Below are positions 24,645 to 33,577 of a stretch of 34,172 nucleotides of DNA, piece after piece. The stretch's first letter is position 1, and each line of letters begins with the position of its first letter. The position numbers were made by a program, and so were the translations under genes. The notes beneath the pieces are model-generated. The model saw only the letters and a program-made list of their open reading frames with translations, ran no database searches and was not told the DNA's origin. Origin of the DNA: Pirellulaceae bacterium (GTDB taxonomy: Bacteria > Planctomycetota > Planctomycetia > Pirellulales > Pirellulaceae); the NCBI GenBank assembly GCA_024102795.1, contig JAGFJK010000042.1, positions 1-34,172 on the forward strand, given 5' to 3'.

Positions 24645-24865
24645 GGCCGGAAAACTCCTCGTAGCTGATAGAATCCACGCAACTTGCAGCTCTTTGATTA
24701 TGCCCGATCCGCCGCGGCGTGGCTATCCGAGTTTGCCGGGCTGGCTTTCGCTCCACCGCCGTTCGGGTTACAAGTGGCAGCGTGCCCGAACGCCCGGTGC
24801 GATTGCTCCGCCGGGCGAGGGACGTGCGCCGAGACCGCCGCCACGCGCGGAACTTCGCTGCGGGA

Positions 24866-26656
24866 GTGATTCACTTGGGAACCGCAACCCTGGCCCTGCT
24901 GGCCCTGTTGCCGATCGCCGTTGTCGGCCTGCTGCTGGTGGTGCTGCGCTGGCCCGCCAAGTGGGCCATGCCGCTGTCGTACCTGGTGGCCGCGGGTCTG
25001 GCCTGGTTCGTCTGGTCGGTGCCGGGAGTCCAGATCCTGGCCGCGTCGCTCAAGGGGCTGGTGATCGCGGGCGAGCTGCTGTACATCGTGTTCGGGGCCA
25101 TCCTGCTGCTGAACACGATGGAGGAGAGCGGCGGACTGCAGCGCATCCGGCAGACCTTCCGCCAGATTACGCCCGACCGCCGGCTGCAGGTGATCATCAT
25201 CGCCTGGCTGTTCGGTTCGTTCATCGAAGGGGCGGCCGGCTTTGGCACTCCGGCCGCCGTCGCCGTGCCCTTGCTGGCGGGGCTGGGTTTTCCGGCGATG
25301 GCCGCCGTCACCGCGGGGATGATCATTCAAAGCACGCCCGTCTCGTTCGGCGCCGCCGGCACGCCGATTCTGCTGGGCGTCAGCACGGGCCTGTCGGAAG
25401 GCGAAACGGTGCGGCAGTTCGCCGAGCAGGCCGGATATGCCGACTGGCCGGCCTTCCTGGCGATGATCGGCTGGAAAGTGGCTCTGCTGCACGCGGTCGC
25501 GGGGACGCTGGTGCCGCTGCTGATGGTGGCGATCATGACCCGCTGTTTCGGCCGGAACCGGTCGTTCGCCGAGGGGCTGGCGGTCTGGCCGTTCGCCCTG
25601 TTCGCGGCGGTGGCGATGACCGGGCCGTACCTGGCCGTGGCCTGGCTGCTGGGTCCTGAGTTTCCGTCGCTGCTGGGCGGCCTGATCGGGCTGGCAATCG
25701 TCATCCCGGTCGCTCGGCGGGGTTGGCTGCGCCCGTTGGACGGCCAGGTCTGGGACTTCGACTCGCCGGAGCAATGGAATCCCGAGTGGCTCGGCGCGGT
25801 GCACCAGGCCGATGCGCTGCCGCGACCCCCGATGAGAATGATTCTGGCCTGGCTACCCTACGTGCTGGTGGCCGCGCTGCTGGTGGCGACCCGACTGCCC
25901 AGCCTGCCGCTGGCCGGCTGGATCAAGGCCTGCGCGATCCCCCTGGACGGTTTGCTGGGCACCGCTTTGACGCATCGAATCCAGCCGCTGTACCTGCCGG
26001 GCACGGTGTTTCTGCTGGTCTCGCTGGCCACCTGCCTGCTGCACCGCATGGAATGGTCGGCGTATGGAGTGGCCTGGAAGCGGTCCCTGCGCACGCTGCT
26101 GGCCGCCTCCGTCGCCCTGGTGTTCACCGTGCCGATGGTCCAGGTGTTCATCAACAGCCAGGGCGGAGCGGCCGGATACCCGGAGATGCCGCTGGCCCTG
26201 GCCGCGGGTGTCGAAGCGCTGGCGGGCGACGCCTGGCCCATCCTGGCTCCGTTCGTCGGCGGCATCGGAGCCGCCGTCGCCGGCAGCAATACGGTCAGCA
26301 ACATGATGTTGTCGTTGTTCCAGTTCGACGTGGGGACGCGGATCGGTGTCGATCCGACCTGGATCGTCGCTCTGCAAGCCGTGGGCGGAGCGGCGGGCAA
26401 CACGATCTGCGTGCACAACGTGGTGGCAGCCTCGGCCGTGGTCGGGCTGGTCGGCAAGGAAGGCGTGGTCATCCGCCGGACGCTGCTGGTGTTCACGTAC
26501 TACGCGCTGCTGACCGGCGGATTGGGGTACGCGATCGTCTGGTGGAGCCGGTCCGGAATCCTGAACGCGGGCACGCTGATCGTGGCGGCGATTGTGGTGG
26601 CCGCGATCGTCATCATTGTGCGCAGTTCGCGGCGGGCGAGCGGCCTTGGAACGTAG
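24866..26656 (+). CDS. lctP: L-lactate permease (LctP/LldP) family transporter
   Basis: About 596 residues, multi-pass inner-membrane carrier of the lactate/glycolate permease family (proton-coupled uptake in known members). Family motifs are [60 protein letters not shown] and, near the C-terminus, [19 protein letters not shown] and then [19 protein letters not shown]. Hydrophobicity indicates about 12-14 transmembrane helices. Start is uncertain: GTG 24866 places TM1 near the N-terminus as in E. coli LldP, while GTG 24719 would add 49 Arg-rich residues that look unlike an N-terminus. Neither has an ideal ribosome site. No lactate dehydrogenase genes (lldD, lutABC) are nearby, so the true substrate is not certain. 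A cytoplasmic loop after TM8 is longer than usual. Confidence 0.92.
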   Translation: MIHLGTATLALLALLPIAVVGLLLVVLRWPAKWAMPLSYLVAAGLAWFVWSVPGVQILAASLKGLVIAGELLYIVFGAILLLNTMEESGGLQRIRQTFRQITPDRRLQVIIIAWLFGSFIEGAAGFGTPAAVAVPLLAGLGFPAMAAVTAGMIIQSTPVSFGAAGTPILLGVSTGLSEGETVRQFAEQAGYADWPAFLAMIGWKVALLHAVAGTLVPLLMVAIMTRCFGRNRSFAEGLAVWPFALFAAVAMTGPYLAVAWLLGPEFPSLLGGLIGLAIVIPVARRGWLRPLDGQVWDFDSPEQWNPEWLGAVHQADALPRPPMRMILAWLPYVLVAALLVATRLPSLPLAGWIKACAIPLDGLLGTALTHRIQPLYLPGTVFLLVSLATCLLHRMEWSAYGVAWKRSLRTLLAASVALVFTVPMVQVFINSQGGAAGYPEMPLALAAGVEALAGDAWPILAPFVGGIGAAVAGSNTVSNMMLSLFQFDVGTRIGVDPTWIVALQAVGGAAGNTICVHNVVAASAVVGLVGKEGVVIRRTLLVFTYYALLTGGLGYAIVWWSRSGILNAGTLIVAAIVVAAIVIIVRSSRRASGLGT

Positions 26657-26670
26657 TTAAGTGGGCGCTC

Positions 26671-26708
26671 TGTAGTGAGAAGCCGAACGATCCGCCGGGC
26701 AAGCCGGC
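26671..26708 (+). repeat. 38-bp intergenic direct repeat, copy 1
   Basis: Begins TGTAGTGAGAAGCCGAACGA and ends with the small hairpin GCCGG-GCAAG-CCGGC. It matches copy 2 (26741-26778) at 36 of 38 positions, with starts 70 bases apart. It lies between the permease and the DinB-like gene; the hairpin could also serve as a transcript end. Confidence 0.75.
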
Positions 26709-26740
26709 GGGATTCGAAGTGGGGAGCGCGTGGCGTGCGC

Positions 26741-26778
26741 TGTAGTGGGAAACCGAACGATCCGCCGGGCAAGCCGGC
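26741..26778 (+). repeat. 38-bp intergenic direct repeat, copy 2
   Basis: Begins TGTAGTGGGAAACCGAACGA and ends with the same GCCGG-GCAAG-CCGGC hairpin as copy 1. A TATAAG at 26815-26820 downstream may be the -10 of the DinB-like gene, without a convincing -35. Confidence 0.75.
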
Positions 26779-26867
26779 ACGGCCTCCTCGCATTCGCGGC
26801 GGGTTGGGAGTAAATATAAGGGCCGCTGTCCAACTACCCTAACCTGTGTTCAGGAGGCCAACCCGCC

Positions 26868-27359
26868 GTGGACGCCAAACAAGTGCTGCGCGCCGACTTT
26901 GATCGAGCTCGGATGGTGACCAACATGTTGCTGGCGGATCTGTCGGACGACGATCTGCTGGTCCGCTGCGTCGAGGGGGCGAATCACTTCGCCTGGCAAC
27001 TGGGGCATCTGATCGCGTCCGAACACAGCATGGGCGAGATGGTCCGGCCCGGTTCGATGCCGGCGCTGCCCGAAGGATTCGCTCAGCAGCACAGCAAGGA
27101 AACGGCGGCCAGCGAAGACACCAGCGGCTTTCTGACCAAGGACCAGTACCTCAAACTGCTCGACCAGCAGCGGCAGGGGATCCTGGCCGTGCTGGACTCG
27201 GTGACCGACGAGGACCTGCGGCGCGAGGCGCCCGAAGCGTGGCGGTCGCTCACTCCGACCATGGCCGACGTGCTGGGCCTGGCGGCCTCTCACGAAGTGA
27301 TGCACGGCGGGCAGCTCACGCCCCTGCGCCGCAAACTGGGCAAGCCAGTGGTGTTCTGA
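26868..27359 (+). CDS. DinB-like (DinB/YfiT superfamily) putative metalloprotein
   Basis: 163 residues from GTG 26868, with AGGAGG ten bases upstream. It fits the four-helix-bundle DinB/YfiT fold: FAWQLGHLIASEH supplies a metal-binding His (H47) and SHEVMHGGQL gives the HxxxH pair (H142, H146). Characterised relatives are nickel- or zinc-binding thiol transferases or damage-inducible proteins; this one cannot be assigned further. Cytoplasmic, no signal peptide. It is convergent with the DUF1501 gene, with 39 bases between stop codons, and has the duplicated 38-bp element upstream. Confidence 0.9.
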   Translation: MDAKQVLRADFDRARMVTNMLLADLSDDDLLVRCVEGANHFAWQLGHLIASEHSMGEMVRPGSMPALPEGFAQQHSKETAASEDTSGFLTKDQYLKLLDQQRQGILAVLDSVTDEDLRREAPEAWRSLTPTMADVLGLAASHEVMHGGQLTPLRRKLGKPVVF

Positions 27360-27398
27360 CCGGACTCGATTCAAGCCGGCACAGCTCATCAAGCCCGC

Positions 27399-28793
27399 TC
27401 AGCTCAGGCCCGGAATCGGGCTGCCGTCGGTGATCGCTCGCGACACGTCCGAGGGCAGCCCGGTCATCGTGCGCACCTTGCCGATATCGAGCAGCGAGTG
27501 CATGATGGTCGAGGTCAGGTGGCGGTTGGTCAGCGGTTCGGACAGCGGCTGGCCCGCGTCGCTGGTGGACTGCCCGATCACCTGGCCCATCGGCAACCCG
27601 CCTCCGGCCAGCAGCAGGGGCGTCAGGCCACCCCAATGGTCCCGCCCGCCGTTCTTGTTGATCTTGGGCGTGCGGCCCATCTCGCCGGTGGCCACCAGCA
27701 GAATCTTGTCGCTCAGGCCCCGCGCCGCCACGTCCTCCAGAAAGGCACTCACGGCGTGGTCCAGCGGCCGGCCCATATACTGCATGCCTTCGTCCACGGG
27801 GGCGTTGTTGCGATCGGCGTGCATGTCCCAGACGAAGTTGGTGGTCACGGTGACGAAGCCGCAGCCGGCTTCGCACAGCCGGCGAGCCAGCAGCAGCAGC
27901 TTGCCGAGCGTGCGGGCGTTGTCGACATAGTTGTTGTAGTTGTTCCAGGCCCGGCTGATGCTTTCCGGCCGGACCAGCGTTGCCGTGTCGTAGCGAGCCA
28001 CCACGCGGGGATCTTCCTTCGACAGGTCGAACGCTTCGGCCACTCCGCCCAGGATCGTGTCGAAGGCCTGCTGCCGGAAGCGGTCCACGCCGTCCAGCAG
28101 ACCGCCGGAGTCGAGCGACCGCTTGACCCGATCCAGGCCCACCAGCAACTCGCGGCGGTCGTCCAAACGAGCCCGCGGCAGGCTCAACTGCATGTCCTTC
28201 TGCAAGTCGCCTTCGCCGCCGGGTACGAAGGGCGCGTAGGCGCTGCCCAGCGAACCGGTGGCGTGAAACTTGCCAAAGCTCTGGTTGGCCGGCTGAGCCT
28301 GCGGTTCGACGGCCCGGGGGAACAGGGCCGCGTTGCGCGGCATGCCGGTCAGCGGGTGACTGGTGCCGGCCACGCGAGCGTACAGGGAACCCAGATTGGC
28401 CCCGGCTGAGTCGCGGCCGACGACCGGCTTGATGTCGTGGTTGCCGTCACCCGACTGGTAGGAGCGGACGATGGTCAGGCGATCGGCCTGCGCCGCAAGC
28501 TGCGGAAACGTGCCGCCAAAGGTCACGCCGGGCAGACGCGTGGCCACCTCGCCCGTGGCGCTGCGGATCTCGGCCGGCGCCGACATCTTCGGATCAAACG
28601 TCTCCGTCTGGCTCGGTCCACCGTGCAGGAACAGCAGGATCACGCTCCGCTCGTGCACCGCCGGCTGGCTGCCGGCCGCCTGGCCGCGAGTGGCCAACAG
28701 CGACGAGAGCGTCAGGCCGCCGATCCCCAAGCCGCCGATGCGCAGAAACTCGCGTCGCTGGCAGCGGCGCCGTGGGTCGATGATGCTGAACAC
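27399..28793 (-). CDS. DUF1501 family protein with Tat signal
   Basis: 464 residues from GTG 28793, with GGAG nine bases upstream. A twin-arginine signal (CQRREFLRIGGLGIGGL) directs export of a folded protein. The mature part has the sulfatase/alkaline-phosphatase-like layout of DUF1501: VILLFLHGGPSQTETFDPK near the start, SYQSGDGNHDI in the middle and VATGEMGRTPKINKNGGRDHW toward the end, which carries presumed metal ligands. The family is greatly expanded in planctomycetes, usually beside a DUF1549/DUF1553 cytochrome-like gene; none is adjacent here. Enzymatic activity in this family is not established; sulfatase-like hydrolysis is a fold-based guess. Confidence 0.93.
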   Translation of the reverse strand: MFSIIDPRRRCQRREFLRIGGLGIGGLTLSSLLATRGQAAGSQPAVHERSVILLFLHGGPSQTETFDPKMSAPAEIRSATGEVATRLPGVTFGGTFPQLAAQADRLTIVRSYQSGDGNHDIKPVVGRDSAGANLGSLYARVAGTSHPLTGMPRNAALFPRAVEPQAQPANQSFGKFHATGSLGSAYAPFVPGGEGDLQKDMQLSLPRARLDDRRELLVGLDRVKRSLDSGGLLDGVDRFRQQAFDTILGGVAEAFDLSKEDPRVVARYDTATLVRPESISRAWNNYNNYVDNARTLGKLLLLARRLCEAGCGFVTVTTNFVWDMHADRNNAPVDEGMQYMGRPLDHAVSAFLEDVAARGLSDKILLVATGEMGRTPKINKNGGRDHWGGLTPLLLAGGGLPMGQVIGQSTSDAGQPLSEPLTNRHLTSTIMHSLLDIGKVRTMTGLPSDVSRAITDGSPIPGLS

Positions 28794-28913
28794 GTCGAGT
28801 CTCTCCGGAAAGGCGTCTTACTGCCGCAGTCGTATAGCCTTGACATATCAGAAAACCTTGATGGGTTCAAGCTTTTCTTGCCGTTGGGGGCTGGGAAAAA
28901 TCAAACGCGAATT

Positions 28914-28936
28914 CTCCCTCGCTGACGCGTCGGGCT
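28914..28936 (+). repeat. 23-bp intergenic direct repeat, copy 1
   Basis: Begins CTCCCTCGCTGACGCGTCGG and is identical to the copy at 28963-28985, with starts 49 bases apart. From memory, the complementary form (CCGACGCGTCAGCGAGGG) is a frequent intergenic repeat in planctomycetes. It lies between the DUF1501 start and the CBS gene end. Confidence 0.75.
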
Positions 28937-28962
28937 ACTTTTGGGAGAGTCCCCACGGGCGG

Positions 28963-28985
28963 CTCCCTCGCTGACGCGTCGGGCT
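28963..28985 (+). repeat. 23-bp intergenic direct repeat, copy 2
   Basis: Identical to 28914-28936. The sequence between copies contains GGGAGAGTCCCC, a small imperfect hairpin. No other feature is visible in 28794-29026. Confidence 0.75.
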
Positions 28986-29026
28986 CCAATCGTCCCGCGA
29001 CCGACGTCGAACGTAAGGCGGTTGTG

Positions 29027-29509
29027 TTACTTGCTTCCGGCGCCTTCGACGAAGGCGTTGAGGATGTCCATGGTCGAGAGGATCCCGCGCAGCTTGCCCT
29101 GGTCGTCCAGCACGGGCAAATGGTGCACTCGGTGCCGCAGCATCTCGGCGGCGGCCGCGGCCAGCGTCGCTTCCGGACTGATCGACATGACCGACGCCGT
29201 CATCCGGGCGGACAGCGGCTGATGGCCCAGATCGTGCTCCGTCAGTTTCTCGATCAGCCACTGGCGCGAGACCTCGCTGACCCGGCCCAGGTCGCTGATT
29301 TCCTGTTCGAGCTGGCAGGCCAGTTCGATCAGGTCGCTGGCCGAGATGATCCCCACGCACCGCTCGCGCGCGTCGACCACCGGCAGCGTGGACAAGCGGT
29401 TTTCGTGCATCAAAACCAGCGCCTCATGCAGGGTGTCCTGCGCGGCGGCGGTGACGACCACCGTGCTCATGACATGTTTGACGCGACGATGGTAGGGATC
29501 CAGCGACAT
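29027..29509 (-). CDS. CBS-domain pair protein
   Basis: 160 residues from ATG 29509 (MSLDPYHRRVKHVM); a TTG at 29542 would add 11 residues but is less likely. It consists of a CBS pair (Bateman module) only: the first CBS covers about 10-60 (VKHVMSTVVVTAAAQDTLHE, then LSTLPVVDARERCVGIISASDL) and the second about 95-155 (ARMTASVMSISPEATLAAAA, then VHHLPVLDDQGKLRGILSTMD). Such modules bind adenine nucleotides and regulate partner proteins; the partner is unknown. A helical spacer of about 35 residues separates the two CBS motifs. It diverges from the SNF2 helicase gene, with 182 bases between starts. Confidence 0.92.
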   Translation of the reverse strand: MSLDPYHRRVKHVMSTVVVTAAAQDTLHEALVLMHENRLSTLPVVDARERCVGIISASDLIELACQLEQEISDLGRVSEVSRQWLIEKLTEHDLGHQPLSARMTASVMSISPEATLAAAAAEMLRHRVHHLPVLDDQGKLRGILSTMDILNAFVEGAGSK

Positions 29510-29691
29510 GGGCGGCGCTCTCCAGGCGACAGGCGTTGGCAAGTGGAGCGTTCAGTTTATCGCCGCCACCAGAGAGCGGCAACGAGTGCGGTTGGCTGGA
29601 GCGGGAGTGGTGGTTATATTGGCGGGTCACGGAAGGGCCGACCGGCCCGCGGAAAGACTGCCGCCGTAAACCTCTTGACGCGAGGTGTGCC

Positions 29692-32600
29692 GTGTCGCTG
29701 GCCCAGCACTGTTCGTCCGAGTTTTCGCCCACCGTGCGGGCCGCGGGCGAGCGTTTGCGGCAGGTCCGCATCTTGTCCCAGCAACCCCGCATGATCCGGG
29801 CGGAAGCTATCGATCGCGGCCTCCGCGGGCATATCGTGGAGATTACCTGGGATGGTGGCACGGGGGCGAGTCTGCTGTCCCGTTGCACGTGCGACCCCGA
29901 TGGCTCTCGTCCGCTTTGCCGCCACGTATGGGCCACGCTGCTGGTCATGGACCAGCGGAAGTTGGGTCCGGGCCGAGTGGGAACAGCCCGGCAGCCGGTT
30001 GCCGAGAGCCCTCTGGACACCGTGCGCCGGGCGTTGGGCCTGCCCAACGGCCGCGGCAGTTCGCCCGACTGGAAGGCGGTTCTCGATTCGGCCGCGCAAC
30101 GCCACCAGGCAGACGAAACGGCTGGCCCGTTTCGGGAACCGGGTCGCCGTTCTCGCCTGGCCTGGTACGTCCTGGATCTGAAGGAGACCTACCAGTTCGG
30201 CGACATCGTGATCCAGGTTTTCATTCAGGAAGCCCGGCAAGACGGCACGTACGGCAAAATCAAGGCTCTCACGCGCAGCGCCCGCGGCCTGGCCGGTTAC
30301 GAGGACCCGGCCGACCCGGATCTGATCCGCTTGCTGAACGTGGCCGGCGATCTGAGCGACGGGGGCAATGGGAATACCGACTCGCGGTATCGCTATTACG
30401 GTTACCAGCCTGTCCGATCGACGTTTCGCATCCATCCCATGTGCTATGAGATGTTGCTGCCGCGACTGGGGGCCACCGGGCGCCTGCTGTGGCTGCTGGA
30501 CAGTTCCCTGCCGATCGAGGACGGAAAGAAACTGAGCTGGGACGACGGTCCGGCATGGCGGTTCCGGCTGCGAGTTGACGAGCCGGAACAGTCGGATTCC
30601 TGGTCGCTGCGGGGTTGTCTGTACCGCGGCAAGGAAGAACGATCGTTGGAGTCCGCGATCGCCGTGCTTGCCAAGGGGCTGGTCGTCTTCCCCGACCAGA
30701 TCGCCCGCTGCGACGTGCGAGAGACGTTTCCCTGGATTCAGTTGTTGCGGCAGCACCAGGAGCTGACCGTCCCGGTACCGGACCAGGCGGAGCTGGTGCA
30801 GCGTTTGTCGCAGCTTCCGGCCGACGCCAAGCCCGAATTGCCGGCGCGGCTGAACTGGCCGGAGGAGCGGGTGGAGCCCCGAGGCTGGTTGCAGATTCAT
30901 TTGCCGAAGGAGCGGTTCCGGCCCCGCTCGCTGCGCGCCGTCGCCGGCTACCTGTACGGAACGCTGCGGATCCCGGTCGGCTCGTACCGCCAGGCGCTGG
31001 TCGATCCGCAGCAAGGCCGCGTCTTTCCCCGCGATCGGGAGGCCGAACAGCGACTGAACGACGAGCTGTATGCGTCGGGAGTCCTGCGCATGCCGAAAGA
31101 CCCGGAACTGGGCGCCATGGCCCTCATGGCCGACGATCTTTCCGCCATCGTCGCTCGCCTGGTGGAGGCGGGCTGGCAGGTGGAGGCCGAGGGGAAACTT
31201 TTCCGAAACGGCGGCACGGCCAGCTTGAATGTCCGCAGCGACGTGGATTGGTTCGAACTGGAGGGGGACATCAGCTTTGACGGCGCCACGGCCGCGCTGC
31301 CCGACCTGCTCAAGGCGATCCGGCAAGGCGATCGGTTCGTGAAACTCAGCGACGGCTCGCACGGCATGTTGCCCGAGGAATGGCTCGCCCGCTACGCGAT
31401 GCTGGCCGAGTTGGGCACGGCGCGGGACGAGACGCTACGGTTCCGCGCTTCGCAGGCCGCGCTGCTGGACGCCCTGCTGGCCGCTCAGCCGCCCGGCACC
31501 CAGGTCCGCTCCGACCAGACGTTCCAGGAACTTTCCGCCCGGCTGCGCAACTTTCAGGGCATCGGACCGAGCCAGCCGCCCGAGAATTTCCGAGGGGAGC
31601 TGCGCGAATACCAGCAGTTGGGACTCGGCTGGCTGAACTTTCTCCGCGAATTCCGGCTGGGCGGCTGCCTGGCTGATGACATGGGGCTCGGCAAGACCGT
31701 GCAGGTGCTGGCGCTGCTGCAGCAGTACCGGGAAGCGAGCGAGCGGGACGGGGCGGACCGCCTGCCATCGCTGGTCGTCGCCCCCCGCAGCCTGGTGTTC
31801 AACTGGATCGACGAGGCGGCGCGCTTCACGCCCGAACTGCGGGTGCTCAACTACACCGGCCTGGAGCGCGAAAAGCTGCTGACCAGCATTCCCGCCTGCG
31901 ACCTGGTGCTGACCACCTACGGCACGCTGCGGCGGGACATCGTCAAGTTGCGGGAGCAGCGGTTCGAACATGCGATCCTGGACGAGTCGCAGGCGATCAA
32001 GAACGGGCAGTCCCAGGCGGCCAAGGCCTGCCGGCTGCTGAACTCCAACCACCGCCTGGCGATGACCGGCACGCCGGTCGAAAACCACTTGCGCGAGCTC
32101 TGGTCGCTGTTCGAGTTCCTGAACCCCGGCCTGCTCGGTAATTCGACGACCTTCCGCCGAGTGTTCGACGGCGCGCAGCAGAACCCCGAAACGCTGGACC
32201 TGCTGGCCCGCGCGGTGGCTCCGTTCATCCTCCGGCGGACCAAGCAGGAAGTGCTCCGCGAACTGCCCGCCAAGACCGAACAGACGCTGCACTGCCAGAT
32301 GGGGCACCAGCAGCGGCAGCAGTACGACCAGTTGCGGGATTACTATCGCCAGCAGTTGTCCGATCGGATCGAACAGCAGGGGCTCGAACGGGCCAAGATC
32401 CACGTGCTGGAGGCCCTGCTGCGGCTGCGGCAAGTCGCCTGCCATCCCGGACTGCTCGACCCAGCGCAAGTCGACCAGCCCAGCGCGAAACTGGAGCTGC
32501 TGCTGGAGCAACTCGGACGCGTGCTGGCCGAGGGGCACAAGGCGCTGGTGTTCTCGCAGTTCACCAGCCTGCTGGCGATCGTCCGCCGGCGGCTGGACGA

Positions 32601-32988
32601 ACGCGGCATCAGCTACGCCTACCTCGACGGCCGGACTCGAGATCGCCAGCAGCGAGTCAAGCAGTTTCAACAGGACCCGGACTGCCGCCTGTTCCTGATC
32701 AGCCTCAAGGCCGGCGGCTTCGGGCTGAACCTGACCGCCGCGGAGTACGTGTTTATTCTGGACCCCTGGTGGAATCCGGCGGTCGAAGCGCAAGCCGTCG
32801 ACCGGGCGCACCGCATCGGCCAGACCCAACCGGTGTTCGCTTACCGGTTGATCTGCGAGAACACGGTCGAGGAGCGGATCCTGGAGCTGCAGCAGTCCAA
32901 GCGCGAACTGGCCGATGCCATCGTGTCGTCCAACTCGAACATTCTCGGCCAGTTGACCGCCGAGGACCTGCGGCTGCTGCTCAGTTGA
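29692..32988 (+). CDS. SWI2/SNF2-family DEAD/DEAH-box helicase with N-terminal SWIM zinc finger
   Basis: 1098 residues from GTG 29692, preceded by AGGTG with five-base spacing; the frame is open to 29536 but that part lacks family character. A SWIM zinc finger lies at C65-x-C67...C76-x-H78 (CTCDPDGSRPLCRH). A long middle region (about 100-630) matches the N-terminal part of bacterial SNF2 proteins. The ATPase core follows: Walker A DDMGLGKTVQ (K668, T669), Walker B DESQAIKN (D764, E765), motif III MTGTPVENHLRELWSLFEF, then the C-terminal lobe with ALVFSQFTSLL, LISLKAGGFGLNLT and motif VI QAVDRAHRIGQ (R1038, R1041). It should be a dsDNA translocase remodelling protein-DNA complexes. No restriction or defence gene is adjacent, so a housekeeping role is as likely as defence. 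The minus-strand frames 29614-31362 and 31435-33018 are shadows. Confidence 0.95.
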   Translation: MSLAQHCSSEFSPTVRAAGERLRQVRILSQQPRMIRAEAIDRGLRGHIVEITWDGGTGASLLSRCTCDPDGSRPLCRHVWATLLVMDQRKLGPGRVGTARQPVAESPLDTVRRALGLPNGRGSSPDWKAVLDSAAQRHQADETAGPFREPGRRSRLAWYVLDLKETYQFGDIVIQVFIQEARQDGTYGKIKALTRSARGLAGYEDPADPDLIRLLNVAGDLSDGGNGNTDSRYRYYGYQPVRSTFRIHPMCYEMLLPRLGATGRLLWLLDSSLPIEDGKKLSWDDGPAWRFRLRVDEPEQSDSWSLRGCLYRGKEERSLESAIAVLAKGLVVFPDQIARCDVRETFPWIQLLRQHQELTVPVPDQAELVQRLSQLPADAKPELPARLNWPEERVEPRGWLQIHLPKERFRPRSLRAVAGYLYGTLRIPVGSYRQALVDPQQGRVFPRDREAEQRLNDELYASGVLRMPKDPELGAMALMADDLSAIVARLVEAGWQVEAEGKLFRNGGTASLNVRSDVDWFELEGDISFDGATAALPDLLKAIRQGDRFVKLSDGSHGMLPEEWLARYAMLAELGTARDETLRFRASQAALLDALLAAQPPGTQVRSDQTFQELSARLRNFQGIGPSQPPENFRGELREYQQLGLGWLNFLREFRLGGCLADDMGLGKTVQVLALLQQYREASERDGADRLPSLVVAPRSLVFNWIDEAARFTPELRVLNYTGLEREKLLTSIPACDLVLTTYGTLRRDIVKLREQRFEHAILDESQAIKNGQSQAAKACRLLNSNHRLAMTGTPVENHLRELWSLFEFLNPGLLGNSTTFRRVFDGAQQNPETLDLLARAVAPFILRRTKQEVLRELPAKTEQTLHCQMGHQQRQQYDQLRDYYRQQLSDRIEQQGLERAKIHVLEALLRLRQVACHPGLLDPAQVDQPSAKLELLLEQLGRVLAEGHKALVFSQFTSLLAIVRRRLDERGISYAYLDGRTRDRQQRVKQFQQDPDCRLFLISLKAGGFGLNLTAAEYVFILDPWWNPAVEAQAVDRAHRIGQTQPVFAYRLICENTVEERILELQQSKRELADAIVSSNSNILGQLTAEDLRLLLS

Positions 32989-33014
32989 ACGGCGGACCTG
33001 GTTGTCCAGCTTCA

Positions 33015-33446
33015 GCACGACGATGGTCTACTTGCACGTGCGGCGACCGCCACTGTCCAACCTGCAGCGGCGCTCGGCGAGCGGAGTGGGTGGACGGCCA
33101 CGCTCGGCTGCTGCTGGATGGAGTGCATTACTTCCAGGTGGTGTTTACGCTGCCGGTGGAGCTGTCGTCGTTGGCGTTGGGGAATCGGCGGGCGAGCTAT
33201 CTGGATCGGTGCGCGCGGTTGCTGGACGCGGCCGACGTGCCGTTGTCGGACGAAGCCGATCAGTTCGAGCCACAGAACTGGGAATCGCGTGAGGAAGACC
33301 CGTGCCGCTGTCCATCCTGCGGCGACAAACTGCAACTGGTGCTGATGGAAACTCGGCGAAGTTGGCGCGACATCCTGTATTCACCGGTCGCTCCCATCTG
33401 GTACCGGCTCCGAAATCCCTTGCGACCACCAGACCCCGGCGGATAG
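33015..33446 (+). pseudogene. IS91-family transposase remnant, 5'-truncated and internally deleted
   Basis: The frame reads CTCGDRHCPTCSGARRAEW, then VHYFQVVFTLPVELSSLAL, which is the N-terminal zinc-binding domain of IS91-family transposases (family form CRNRHCPKCQ...YFHVVFTLP). After LGNRRASYLDR it jumps to EDPCRCPSCGDKLQLVL and SWRDIL, the C-terminal zinc motif of the family. The central HUH/tyrosine catalytic region, about 200 residues, is missing, as is the start. It begins about 25 bases after the SNF2 stop codon, with stop TAG at 33444-33446. It cannot encode an active transposase. The rest of the element was not located. Confidence 0.75.
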
Positions 33447-33490
33447 AATTCGCATCGTCCGTGGCGCGGGGCCGGTGGGCGCGCCACAAA

Positions 33491-33549
33491 GTTCAACGCC
33501 GATCTATCCGTCCGCATCCTGCCGCCGGATAGATCGCAATTCGTTATGC
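33491..33549 (+). other. attC-like inverted repeat (possible integron cassette boundary)
   Basis: GATCTATCCG (33501-33510) and CGGATAGATC (33526-33535) form a perfect 10-bp inverted repeat with a 15-base loop. It is flanked by GTTCAAC (33491-33497), which fits the R'' consensus RYYYAAC, and GTTATGC (33543-33549), which fits GTTRRRY at all but one position. Total length is 59 bases, at the lower end of known attC sites. The next open frame starts 29 bases after, as expected for a cassette. Against it: R'' and R' pair only through AACG/CGTT. No U-run follows, so it is not a classical terminator. Confidence 0.35.
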
Positions 33550-33577
33550 CAATTGCTTGGCGGTGCTTACTCAGTTC

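Noticed and set aside
22389-24668. Plus-strand open frame of 759 codons
   Set aside because: Antisense shadow of the TPR and HD genes, both of which have clear domains and start signals.
29692-32988. SNF2 helicase as part of a DISARM-like or other defence island
   Set aside because: No methyltransferase, nuclease, PLD or other defence partner lies beside it; neighbours are a CBS protein and a transposase relic.
29614-33018. Two long minus-strand frames
   Set aside because: Both lie opposite the SNF2 helicase, whose full motif set fixes the plus strand as coding.
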